Assembly (NCBI GenBank): GCA_002405555.1
Contig: DHMA01000122.1
Span: forward strand, 463-14,618
Direction of reading: 5' to 3'
DNA length: 14,156 nucleotides
From: Opitutia bacterium UBA4654
GTDB taxonomy: Bacteria > Verrucomicrobiota > Verrucomicrobiia > Opitutales > Intestinicryptomonadaceae
Shown piece by piece: positions 1 through 6,840 of this stretch; the stretch's first letter is position 1; each line of letters opens with the position of its first letter. The notes below the pieces were generated by a model. It did not search any database, was not told the origin of the DNA, and saw only the letters and a list, made by a program, of their open reading frames with translations. Made by a program: the position numbers and the translations under genes.

Positions 1-1338
1 AAGGACACGGGGCACACAAACGCGTACTTCCCGCTCTTCATTCCCGTAAGCTATCTCGAAAAGGAGGCGGAGCACGTAGAGGGCTTTGCCAAAGAATGCG
101 CCGTGGTAACGCACTCGCGCCTCGAAGCGGGGCCGGACGGAAAGCTCGTTCCCGCCTCGCCGCTCGAAGAGCCGCTCGTCGTCCGCCCGACTTCCGAAAC
201 AATCATCGGCGAAATGTATTCGCGCTGGGTTCAGTCCTACCGCGACCTCCCCATTTTGGTCAACCAGTGGGCGAACGTCGTAAGGTGGGAAATGCGCACG
301 CGCCTTTTCCTCCGCACAGCCGAATTCCTCTGGCAGGAGGGGCACACAGCGCACGCCACGCGCGAAGAGGCGGAGATAGAGACAAAGAAAATGCTCCGCG
401 TCTACGAAACTTTCGCGCAAGACTACATGGCAGTTCCCGTAATTTGCGGGCGCAAAACCGAGGGTGAAAAATTCCCCGGAGCTGTCGATACATATTGCAT
501 CGAGGCAATGATGCAGGACAGAAAGGCGTTGCAGGCGGGCACTTCCCACTTCTTGGGACAGAATTTTGCGAAGTCGAGCAACATCAAATACCTCTCCGAG
601 TCGGGCGCGCAGGAATACGCGTGGACGACAAGCTGGGGCGTCTCTACGCGCCTTATCGGCGGCATGGTCATGACGCACTCCGACGACGACGGGCTTGTTC
701 TGCCGCCGAGGCTCGCGCCCCTGCATGTCGTGGTTCTCCCCGTCCTCCACAAGGAGGAGGAACGCGCCAACGTGCTCGCCTACTGCGACAGCCTCAAAAA
801 GGAGCTTGAAGAAAAGACTTTCCGCGGGCTTCCCGTCAAGGTCTCCGTCGACGCCCGCGACCTGCGCGGCGGCGAAAAAATGTGGGGCTGGGTCAAGAAG
901 GGCGTTCCGCTCAGGGTCGAAGTCGGCCCGCGCGACATCGCGTCGGATTCGCTGTTCGTCGCCCGCCGCGACACGGGCGAGAAAAAGGCCATTGCGCGCT
1001 CCGAGTTTGTCGGAACAATCGCCGAAATCTTGCAGTCGATACAGGACAACCTCTTCGCCCGCGCAAAGAAATACCGCGACGAAAACACCGTCGAAATTTC
1101 CTCCAAGGAAGACTTCTACGCGTACTTCACCCCGAAGAACGAAAAGAAGCCCGAAATCCACGGCGGCTTCGCCGTCGCCGAATACGACGGCAGCGAAGAG
1201 GTCGAGGACATGCTCAGAAAGGATTTGCGCGTGACCGTGCGCTGCATTCCGCTTGAAGGCGGCGAGCCGAAGGGCGGAGTGTGCATATTCACGGGGCGTC
1301 CCGCAAAATACCGCGCGATATTCGCAAAGTCGTACTAA
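1..1338 (+). CDS. proS: Prolyl-tRNA synthetase, archaeal/eukaryote-like type (5' end missing)
   Basis: Charges tRNA-Pro with proline in the cytoplasm (class II aminoacyl-tRNA synthetase). The frame is open from base 1 and begins with KDTGHTNAYFPLFIP, so the gene starts outside the window. About 50 N-terminal residues are probably missing (estimate from family length), leaving 445 residues here. Visible family marks are RPTSETIIGEMYSRW, the motif 2 region with RWEMRTR and FLWQEGHTAHAT, the tRNA/proline-site segment TYCIEAMMQDRKALQAGTSH, and an anticodon-binding domain with KGVPLRVEVGPRD. The C-terminus ends in KYRAIFAKSY. A C-terminal tyrosine and lack of the large editing insertion are typical of the archaeal/eukaryote-like (ProS type 3) form, unlike the longer E. 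coli type. An internal GTG at 103 gives a shorter frame but would lose conserved sequence. metK follows after 46 bases on the same strand. Confidence 0.96.
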   Translation, partial: KDTGHTNAYFPLFIPVSYLEKEAEHVEGFAKECAVVTHSRLEAGPDGKLVPASPLEEPLVVRPTSETIIGEMYSRWVQSYRDLPILVNQWANVVRWEMRTRLFLRTAEFLWQEGHTAHATREEAEIETKKMLRVYETFAQDYMAVPVICGRKTEGEKFPGAVDTYCIEAMMQDRKALQAGTSHFLGQNFAKSSNIKYLSESGAQEYAWTTSWGVSTRLIGGMVMTHSDDDGLVLPPRLAPLHVVVLPVLHKEEERANVLAYCDSLKKELEEKTFRGLPVKVSVDARDLRGGEKMWGWVKKGVPLRVEVGPRDIASDSLFVARRDTGEKKAIARSEFVGTIAEILQSIQDNLFARAKKYRDENTVEISSKEDFYAYFTPKNEKKPEIHGGFAVAEYDGSEEVEDMLRKDLRVTVRCIPLEGGEPKGGVCIFTGRPAKYRAIFAKSY

Positions 1339-1384
1339 GCGATTTTACTTGAACCCAAAACCCCTTAATTCTAACCTAAAATTT

Positions 1385-2557
1385 ATGATAGACAAATTCG
1401 TATTCTCGTCCGAGTCGGTTGGCGAAGGCCACCCCGACAAAGTTGCCGACTATATCTCCGACAGCGTTCTCGACGCGTGTCTCGAACAGGACAAATTCAG
1501 CCGCGTCGCGTGCGAAACCCTCGTGAAGAGCAACTGCGTTGTCATCGCAGGCGAAATCACGACCAAGGCGAAGCTCGACTACGAGAAAATCGTCCGCAAG
1601 GCGATTGAGGAAATCGGCTACACGAACGACGACGACGTTTTCCACGCCGACAAAATCTTCCTCGCAAACCTCCTCACCAAACAGTCGCCCGACATCGCGC
1701 AGGGCGTAGACGCCCGCAAGGCGAAGGGCAAGGAAACCGCGGAGCAGGGCGCGGGCGACCAGGGCATCATGTTCGGCTACGCCACAAACGAAACGCCCGA
1801 ATACATGCCCGCGGCGATTATGTTCGCCCACAGAATTTTGACGGAGCTTGCAAAACAGCGCAAGAGCGGCAAAGGCCCGAAATGGCTGCGCCCCGACTGC
1901 AAAAGCCAAGTCGCGGTTGCCTACGAAAACGGCAAGCCCGCGTACATCGAAAACGTCGTCGTTTCCACCCAGCACGCCGCGGGCGTAGACCACAAGACCA
2001 TTAAAAACTACATTGTAGAAAAGGTCGTCAAAAAGGTTCTGCCCAAAAAGCTCCTCACAAAGAACACAAAGTTCCTCGTCAACCCGACGGGCAACTTCGT
2101 GGTCGGCGGGCCTCAGGGCGACTCCGGGCTTACGGGGCGCAAAATCATCGTAGACTCCTACGGCGGCTACGGACGCCACGGCGGCGGAGCGTTCTCCGGC
2201 AAAGACCCCAGCAAGGTCGACCGTTCGGCGGCGTACATGTGCCGCTGGGTCGCAAAGAACATCGTCGCGGCGAAGCTTGCCGACAAGTGCGAAATTCAGG
2301 TCGCCTACGCAATCGGCTATCCCCAGCCGCTTAGCATTGCGATAGACACTTTCGGCACGGGCAAAGTGTCCGAAGAGAAAATCGAAAAGGCCGTCCGCAA
2401 GGTGTTCAGCTTCAAACCCGCCGACATCGTAAAACAGCTCGATTTGCTCCGCCCGATTTACAAAAAGACGACGAACTACGGGCACTTTACGAAGTCCGAT
2501 TTGCCGTGGGAAAAGACCGACAAGGCGGAAGCCCTCAAAGCCGCCGCCGCAAAATAG
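1385..2557 (+). CDS. metK: S-adenosylmethionine synthetase (methionine adenosyltransferase)
   Basis: Makes S-adenosylmethionine from methionine and ATP, releasing phosphate and pyrophosphate; cytosolic, normally a tetramer. The product is 390 residues, normal for MetK. Family motifs are SSESVGEGHPDK (His16 and Asp18 in the ATP/metal site), GAGDQGIMFGYA at 122-133, GGPQGDSGLTGRK at 241-253 and the glycine-rich P-loop-like GGGAFSGKDPSKVDRS at 266-281. I chose ATG 1385 because MIDKFVFSSESVGEGHPDK matches the usual N-terminus. The frame stays open upstream to 1253, but that part overlaps proS and looks nothing like MetK. No Shine-Dalgarno is visible; the start is preceded by CCTAAAATTT. The gene lies 46 bases after proS and 151 before ahcY, the next enzyme group of the methyl cycle. 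No SAM riboswitch was recognised. Confidence 0.97.
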   Translation: MIDKFVFSSESVGEGHPDKVADYISDSVLDACLEQDKFSRVACETLVKSNCVVIAGEITTKAKLDYEKIVRKAIEEIGYTNDDDVFHADKIFLANLLTKQSPDIAQGVDARKAKGKETAEQGAGDQGIMFGYATNETPEYMPAAIMFAHRILTELAKQRKSGKGPKWLRPDCKSQVAVAYENGKPAYIENVVVSTQHAAGVDHKTIKNYIVEKVVKKVLPKKLLTKNTKFLVNPTGNFVVGGPQGDSGLTGRKIIVDSYGGYGRHGGGAFSGKDPSKVDRSAAYMCRWVAKNIVAAKLADKCEIQVAYAIGYPQPLSIAIDTFGTGKVSEEKIEKAVRKVFSFKPADIVKQLDLLRPIYKKTTNYGHFTKSDLPWEKTDKAEALKAAAAK

Positions 2558-2599
2558 TTTCGGTTTTCCACCCGTTTCCGAAAATATTTAAGACAATGA

Positions 2600-2626
2600 C
2601 GCGGCGTTATCGCCGCGCATTTTGTA
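2600..2626 (+). terminator. Candidate weak intrinsic terminator after metK
   Basis: A 7-bp GC stem (2600-2606 with 2611-2617, CGCGGCG/CGCCGCG) closes a TTAT loop and is followed by CATTTTGTATT. The T tract is short and interrupted, so it may be only partial, allowing read-through into ahcY. Confidence 0.5.
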
Positions 2627-2689
2627 TTGAAACCCGCGCGGAAATTCACCGTCTTTGCGGAAATTTCTGCGCCGAATGCTATGCCAACC

Positions 2690-2701
2690 GCAAAATTTTG
2701 C
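2690..2701. repeat. 12-bp perfect palindrome in the ahcY leader
   Basis: GCAAAATTTTGC is self-complementary and is followed directly by AAAATTT and the ahcY ATG at 2709, so GCAAAATTT is also directly repeated here. A second pair of direct repeats, GCGGAAATT, lies just upstream at 2638-2646 and 2657-2665. This could be an operator or simply an A/T-rich translation leader. Confidence 0.3.
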
Positions 2702-2708
2702 AAAATTT

Positions 2709-4118
2709 ATGAAAGAACAGGAATATAAAATAGCAGACATCAACCTCGCGTCGTGGGGCAGAAAAGAGCTCGACATCGCCGAATACGAAATGCCGGGGCT
2801 TATCGCAATCCGCGAAAAGTACGCGCCCAAGAAGCCGCTCGACGGCGTGAGGGTCAGCGGCTCGCTCCACATGACAATCCAGACGGCGGTTCTCATCGAA
2901 ACGCTCAAAGCCCTCGGCGCGGACGTCCGCTGGGCAAGCTGCAACATCTTCTCCACGCAGGACCACGCGGCGGCGGCAATCGCCGCGGCGGGCGTTCCCG
3001 TCTTCGCTTGGAAGGGCGAAACCCTCGAAGAATATTGGGACTGCACCTACCGCGCCCTCACTTGGCCGAACGGCAAAGGCCCGCAGCTTATAGTTGACGA
3101 CGGCGGCGACGCGACTTTGCTTATCCACCGCGGCTACGAGCTTGAAAACGGCGACAAGTGGGTTGACTCGCCCTCCGATTCGCACGAAGAGCAGGTAATC
3201 AAAGACCTCCTCAAACGCGTCTACGCGCAGGACAAAAACCACTGGCACAACGTCGTCGCCGAATTGAAGGGCGTCTCGGAAGAGACCACGACGGGCGTCC
3301 ACCGCCTCTACCAGATGGTGGAGGACAAGCGGCTTCTCGTTCCCGCAATCAACGTGAACGACTCCGTAACGAAAAGCAAATTCGACAACATCTACGGCTG
3401 CCGCGAGTCTCTCGTAGACGGCATCAAACGCGCAACCGACGTGATGATTGCGGGCAAAGTCGCCCTCGTCTGCGGCTACGGCGACGTCGGCAAAGGCTGC
3501 GTTCAGGCGTTGAAGGGCTTGGGCGCTACAATTCTCGTCTCCGAAATCGACCCCATTTGCGCGCTCCAAGCGGCGATGGAGGGCTACCGCGTCGTAACCG
3601 TCGAAGACGCCCTGCCGCTCGCCGACATCTACGTAACCACCACCGGTAATTGCGACATCATCACAATCGACCACATGAAAAACATGAAGGATCAGGCGAT
3701 TCTCTGCAATATCGGGCATTTCGACAGCGAAATTCAGGTCGCGAAATTGCAGGCGTATCCGAACATCAAGCGGACGAACATCAAGCCGCAGGTCGATAAG
3801 TACACGTTCCCCGACGGCCGCTCGATTTTCCTCCTCGCGGAGGGACGCTTGGTAAACCTCGGCTGCGCCACGGGGCACCCGTCTTTTGTGATGAGCAACT
3901 CGTTCTCGAACCAGACGCTTGCGCAGATGGACTTGTGGGCGAACCGCGACAAGTACGAGAACAAAGTCTACATTCTGCCGAAGCACTTGGACGAAGAAGT
4001 CGCAAGACTCCACTTGGAAAAGCTCGGCGCGAAACTGACGAAGCTTACGCAAAAGCAGGCGGACTACATCGGCGTCTCCGTAGACGGTCCATACAAACCC
4101 GCTCACTACCGCTACTAA
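2709..4118 (+). CDS. ahcY: S-adenosylhomocysteine hydrolase (adenosylhomocysteinase)
   Basis: Reversibly splits S-adenosylhomocysteine into adenosine and homocysteine with tightly bound NAD; this relieves product inhibition of methyltransferases. The product is 469 residues, the long bacterial form. By comparison with the human enzyme there is an insert of about 36 residues near 145-185. Key residues appear intact: His54 (SLHMT), Asp131 (VDDGGD), Glu192 (SEETTTGVH), Lys222 and Asp226 (NDSVTKSKFDN), Cys231, the NAD-binding GYGDVGKG at 256-263, and the C-terminal KPAHYRY that reaches into the neighbouring subunit. ATG 2709 was chosen because MKEQEYKIADINLASWGRKE is the conserved start; the frame extends to 2655, but the extra residues are unlike the family. 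No Shine-Dalgarno is seen. It follows metK, which fits a shared methyl-cycle role. A foldback element begins 2 bases past its stop codon. Confidence 0.97.
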   Translation: MKEQEYKIADINLASWGRKELDIAEYEMPGLIAIREKYAPKKPLDGVRVSGSLHMTIQTAVLIETLKALGADVRWASCNIFSTQDHAAAAIAAAGVPVFAWKGETLEEYWDCTYRALTWPNGKGPQLIVDDGGDATLLIHRGYELENGDKWVDSPSDSHEEQVIKDLLKRVYAQDKNHWHNVVAELKGVSEETTTGVHRLYQMVEDKRLLVPAINVNDSVTKSKFDNIYGCRESLVDGIKRATDVMIAGKVALVCGYGDVGKGCVQALKGLGATILVSEIDPICALQAAMEGYRVVTVEDALPLADIYVTTTGNCDIITIDHMKNMKDQAILCNIGHFDSEIQVAKLQAYPNIKRTNIKPQVDKYTFPDGRSIFLLAEGRLVNLGCATGHPSFVMSNSFSNQTLAQMDLWANRDKYENKVYILPKHLDEEVARLHLEKLGAKLTKLTQKQADYIGVSVDGPYKPAHYRY

Positions 4119-4120
4119 AC

Positions 4121-4242
4121 GGGGCGTGAAAACGCCGTTGATGTGGCGTTTCGCGAGTGTCTCAGACTGCTCGCGTACATAAGTACGCCACGCACCCTGA
4201 GCCACTCGCAAAGCCACCGCCTGAACGGCATTTTGACGCCCC
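4121..4242. repeat. 122-bp foldback (imperfect inverted repeat) element after ahcY
   Basis: The left arm 4121-4165 and right arm 4197-4242 are reverse complements with small mismatches and bulges. Paired blocks run GGGGCGT, AAAA, GCCGTT, GTGGC, TTT, GCGAGTG and CTCAG, about 37 base pairs. The loop carries its own perfect hairpin, GCGTAC-ATAA-GTACGC (4173-4188). TAAA occurs just outside both ends (4116-4119 and 4243-4246), so it could be an old MITE-like insertion with a short target duplication. It could equally be a 3'-UTR stabilising structure for ahcY mRNA. It lacks a T tract, so it is not a classical terminator. Confidence 0.7.
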
Positions 4243-4310
4243 TAAATAGTGAGCGCACGGCGCGGAAGATTTTAGAATGCGTTGGGAGCAAAGTGTAGTT
4301 GTTGGGTTGG
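4210..4310. repeat. Direct repeat, copy 1
   Basis: Matches 4367-4467 at a constant offset of 157 bases with no gaps. The core 4228-4287 differs at only 3 of 60 positions (4247, 4251, 4277); the edges are more diverged. The core contains GCATTTTGACGCCCCTAAA and GCGCACGGCGCGGAAGATT. Its first third is also the right arm of the foldback element, so the two structures overlap. Confidence 0.85.
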
Positions 4311-4337
4311 TGAGCCGACTTTTGTTTGGGGAAATCC

Positions 4338-4366
4338 GCGTATGCTACGCGCCCTGTGCGCACAGG
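4338..4366. repeat. Two adjacent palindromes between the direct repeats
   Basis: GCGTA-TGC-TACGC (4338-4350) is followed two bases later by the perfect 14-bp palindrome CCTGTGCGCACAGG (4353-4366). The 4338-4350 hairpin occupies roughly the place of the GCGTAC hairpin in the foldback element of copy 1, so unit 2 keeps a hairpin with different sequence. Confidence 0.55.
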
Positions 4367-4467
4367 AAAGCCACCCTTATGAAAGCATTTTGACGCCCCT
4401 AAAAAGTCAGCGCACGGCGCGGAAGATTTTAGAGTGCGTTGGGATTAAAGTTTAGTTAATTGGTTAG
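4367..4467. repeat. Direct repeat, copy 2
   Basis: Second copy of the repeat at 4210-4310 (offset 157). Within it AGCGCAC at 4409-4415 can pair with GTGCGTT downstream, with one G-U pair. In copy 1 the innermost of these pairs is lost. The copy runs directly into the terminator at 4468. Confidence 0.85.
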
Positions 4468-4507
4468 CGGAGATTCCATGTTTTGGGATTTCCGTTTTTT
4501 CTTTTTT
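4468..4507 (+). terminator. Intrinsic terminator
   Basis: A 10-bp stem (4468-4477 with 4485-4494, CGGAGATTCC against GGGATTTCCG, two G-U pairs) with a 7-base loop is followed by TTTTTTCTTTTTT. This is a convincing rho-independent terminator for rightward transcription. It lies about 350 bases past the ahcY stop, so it may end either an ahcY transcript with a long 3' UTR or a separate small RNA carrying the repeats. Confidence 0.75.
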
Positions 4508-4510
4508 ATC

Positions 4511-4626
4511 CGCGCAAAGCGCGTCTATTTAAATTAGTTTCTTGTGAAGCTAAAACATTTTCCAACGTCAGTAATTGCCAACGGCAATACGGACTAAACG
4601 GGGAAAGGCGCGGTTATAGCCGCGCC
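4511..4626. repeat. Series of three short perfect hairpins
   Basis: Three hairpins lie in a row: CGCGC-AAA-GCGCG (4511-4523), ATTGCC-AAC-GGCAAT (4574-4588) and GGCGCGG-TTATAG-CCGCGCC (4607-4626). None has a T tract after it. The stretch ACTAAACGGGG at 4593-4603 repeats exactly the sequence at 4114-4124 that spans the ahcY stop codon. No coding frame is supported here. Confidence 0.55.
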
Positions 4627-4641
4627 GCATAACCACAGAAA

Positions 4642-4689
4642 GGAGCGTAGCTCCGTAGGGTGGTGCGACCCGCACCCTGCCTTTTTTTT
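4642..4689 (+). terminator. REP-like palindrome with T tract, likely second terminator
   Basis: GGAGC-GTA-GCTCC (4642-4654) is followed by GTAGGGTGGTGCGACCCGCA (4655-4674). The latter folds as AGGG/CCCT around TGCG-ACC-CGCA with a three-base bulge, then runs into TTTTTTTT (4682-4689). The GTAG tetranucleotide before a GC-rich palindrome resembles REP elements mobilised by RAYT transposases. The T run makes it a plausible terminator. Both readings are inference; no second copy is in the window. Confidence 0.55.
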
Positions 4690-4740
4690 CTTGTGTTTGG
4701 GTTGGGTTTTTGTTTTGGTTGTTTTTAGCTCCTCAGACGT

Positions 4741-4768
4741 TTGAGAGTGGGGGGAGAGGTTTTATTAT
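4741..4768 (+). promoter_or_regulatory. Candidate sigma-70 promoter for the GH2 gene
   Basis: TTGAGA (4741-4746) and TATTAT (4763-4768) each match the consensus at 5 of 6 positions, with a 16-base spacer. Transcription would begin near 4775, about 20 bases before the ATG at 4794. Its position after two terminators suggests the hydrolase is an independent transcription unit, and it rules against the upstream TTG (4710) as the start. Confidence 0.5.
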
Positions 4769-4793
4769 CATCACAAATCACATCACGTATTAT

Positions 4794-6650
4794 ATGGGAA
4801 GAACAGGAATCAAGTATGTAGGGTCGGTACTGGCGGCGTTTGCGTTTGTATCGGCGGTATCGTCTTTGAATGCGGCGTGGGCGCCTGTCGGCGGCCAGCT
4901 TATGACGAAGTGGGGACGGAACATCGACGTAAACAACGTATTGCCGGAGTATCCGCGTCCGCAGATGGAGCGTTCGGAATGGAAGAACCTCAACGGTCTT
5001 TGGCGTTATGCAATCACGCCGATAGACGCCGAATGCGCAAAGTTCGACGGCGAAATCCTCGTGCCGTTTGCGGTAGAGTCGGCGTTGTCGGGCGTGGGCA
5101 AAAAGTTCACGGCTTCCGATGCCCTTTGGTATGAGCGCGATTTCGAGCTTCCCGCGTCGTGGAGCGGCAAAAACGTGCTTCTGAATTTCGGCGCGGTGGA
5201 CCACTCCTGCGATGTGTGGGTAAACGGCGAACACGTCGGCTCGCATTCGGGCGGCTACACGCCGTTTTCGCTCGACATCACAAAGGCGTTGAAGTCGGGC
5301 AAAAACATTCTGCGCGTGAAGGTTGTCGACCCGACCGACGACATGGAAAAATGCTTCCAGCCGCGCGGCAAGCAGTCGCTCAATCCGAAGGGCTGTTTCT
5401 ACACGGCCGTTAGCGGCATTTGGCAGACGGTGTGGCTCGAACCCGTCGGCGCAAAGCATGTGGCGTCGGTGAAATACACGCCCGACGTAGACAAGTCGCG
5501 CATGGCGGTTGAAGTTTTCGCGCCCGCAGGCACGGAGTTTGTCGCCGAGCTTTCCGACGGCGGAAAGACCGTCGCAACCGCAAAGGCGGCGGCAAACGCA
5601 AAGGCGTATTTCGAAATCAAAAATCCCAAGCTGTGGTCGCCCGACTCTCCGCACCTTTACGACACAAAGGTAAAGCTTTTCGACGCGGGCAAGCAGGTTG
5701 ACGAAGTTTCGGGCTATGCGGCAATGCGCAAAGTTTCGCGCCAGCCGCTGACGAAAGACGAACACCCGAAGCGCGAAAAGGACGTCATGACCCTCAACGG
5801 CAAGCCCGTCTACAACTTCGGCCCGCTCGACCAAGGCTGGTGGCCCGACGGCCTCTACACCGCGCCGTCCGACGAAGCCCTGAAATACGACATCGAAAAG
5901 ACCAAGGCGTGGGGCTTCAACATGATTCGCAAGCACATCAAAGTCGAACCCGCCCGCTGGTACTACCACTGCGACAGGCTCGGCATTCTCGTTTGGCAGG
6001 ACATGCCCTGCGGCAAGGACGGCAATGTCCGCACTCCGTGGGCGTTCGCGCGATACCTCGAAAAGGACACGGGCGAATTTTCGCAAAAGGCGTTCGACAC
6101 GTTCATGAAGGAATATCGGGAAATGATAGATTTCCTCTGGTCAAGCCCGTCTGTCGTGTTCTGGGTTCCGTTCAACGAGGGCTGGGGGCAGATGAACACC
6201 GCGCAGGTCGCCGACTGGACGAAAAAGTACGACCCTACGCGCCTTGTCAACGCCGCAAGCGGCGGAAACTTCATCGGCAACAAGGGCGACATGACCGACG
6301 TCCACAGCTATCCGCACCCGCGCATGCTCATGCTCGAATGCCAGAAAATCAACGCAATCGGCGAGTACGGCGGCTTGGGCTACGTTGTGGAAAACCACAC
6401 TTGGACAAAGCGCAAATCTTGGGGATACAGCAATTTTAAAAACACCGTCGAGATGATGGACAAATATTGCGAATTTATCGACATGCTTGTAGACATGCGC
6501 AAGTTCGGAATCACCGCGGCGGTCTACACGCAGACAACGGACGTCGAAAACGAAACGAACGGCATCATGACCTACGACCGCGAGGTCGTGAAGTTCGACG
6601 AAAAACGCCTGCGCGAAGCCAACCTCAAACTGATAGATTCGGTAAAATAG
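4794..6650 (+). CDS. Exported glycoside hydrolase family 2 protein (beta-galactosidase/beta-glucuronidase-like)
   Basis: A retaining exo-glycosidase of the GH2 type, probably periplasmic or outer-surface; the sugar specificity cannot be told from sequence. The product is 618 residues, shorter than LacZ-type enzymes (about 1000). A signal peptide covers residues 1-30 (hydrophobic VLAAFAFVSAVSSL, AWA end). A jelly-roll sugar-binding domain follows at about 60-220 (LWYERDFELP, CDVWVNGEHVGSHSGGYTPF), then an immunoglobulin-like domain at about 222-315 and a TIM barrel from about 330. The likely acid/base is Glu462 in PFNEGWG and the likely nucleophile is Glu524 in IGEYGG; both match the GH2 pattern. 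ATG 4794 was chosen for the signal peptide and the promoter just upstream; a TTG at 4710 is in frame but unlikely. No Shine-Dalgarno lies within 15 bases. It faces the GH42-like gene on the other strand. Confidence 0.92.
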   Translation: MGRTGIKYVGSVLAAFAFVSAVSSLNAAWAPVGGQLMTKWGRNIDVNNVLPEYPRPQMERSEWKNLNGLWRYAITPIDAECAKFDGEILVPFAVESALSGVGKKFTASDALWYERDFELPASWSGKNVLLNFGAVDHSCDVWVNGEHVGSHSGGYTPFSLDITKALKSGKNILRVKVVDPTDDMEKCFQPRGKQSLNPKGCFYTAVSGIWQTVWLEPVGAKHVASVKYTPDVDKSRMAVEVFAPAGTEFVAELSDGGKTVATAKAAANAKAYFEIKNPKLWSPDSPHLYDTKVKLFDAGKQVDEVSGYAAMRKVSRQPLTKDEHPKREKDVMTLNGKPVYNFGPLDQGWWPDGLYTAPSDEALKYDIEKTKAWGFNMIRKHIKVEPARWYYHCDRLGILVWQDMPCGKDGNVRTPWAFARYLEKDTGEFSQKAFDTFMKEYREMIDFLWSSPSVVFWVPFNEGWGQMNTAQVADWTKKYDPTRLVNAASGGNFIGNKGDMTDVHSYPHPRMLMLECQKINAIGEYGGLGYVVENHTWTKRKSWGYSNFKNTVEMMDKYCEFIDMLVDMRKFGITAAVYTQTTDVENETNGIMTYDREVVKFDEKRLREANLKLIDSVK

Positions 6651-6691
6651 CGGCTTTGCCCGCTCCGATAAATTTGGCTTTGCAAAACAAA

Positions 6692-6729
6692 AACGCTCCG
6701 AACCCGCAAAGGCTCGAAGCGTTTTTTTT
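6692..6729 (+). terminator. Terminator after the GH2 gene (possibly bidirectional)
   Basis: AACGCT (6692-6697) pairs with AGCGTT (6718-6723), with CGA/TCG continuing the stem after one mismatch. It is followed by a run of eight T (6722-6729). An A-rich run precedes it (6684-6693), so it could also work leftward. Confidence 0.75.
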
Positions 6730-6784
6730 GCGGCGGACGGAGTGGAACTTTTCGGGCGCGGGCTTTTGCGCCGCAAACACGCGC

Positions 6785-6819
6785 AAAAAAGCGCGAAATC
6801 CCGCAAGGGGCTTCCGCGC
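6785..6819 (-). terminator. Terminator after the GH42-like gene
   Basis: Read on the minus strand, GCGCGGAA pairs with TTTCGCGC (plus 6812-6819 with 6791-6798), with an inner CCC/GGG stem, and is followed by TTTTTT (plus 6785-6790). It begins 22 bases past the stop codon, a typical distance. Confidence 0.7.
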
Positions 6820-6840
6820 TTTTGCTTCCGCCAGTCCTTG

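Noticed and set aside
2558..2708. SAM or SAH riboswitch upstream of ahcY (or of metK)
   Set aside because: None of the conserved riboswitch core patterns I know could be found; the metK spacer is only 46 bases, too short for one.
2679..4217. 512-codon open frame on the minus strand across ahcY
   Set aside because: It is a mirror of the GC-rich, strongly biased ahcY codons; the translation shows no family motif, and ahcY itself is certain.
4115..4363. 82-codon minus-strand frame in the repeat region
   Set aside because: Consists almost wholly of the foldback and direct-repeat sequence, with no start signal and no family likeness.
4210..4467. CRISPR array
   Set aside because: Only two copies of a ~100-bp repeat, with no short regular repeats or unique spacers and no cas genes.
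4710..4793. TTG start giving a 646-residue GH2 protein
   Set aside because: It lies upstream of the best promoter and would place 28 unrelated residues before a good signal peptide.
4725..6086. 453-codon minus-strand frame across the GH2 gene
   Set aside because: Arg/Val/His-rich antisense shadow with no recognisable domain.
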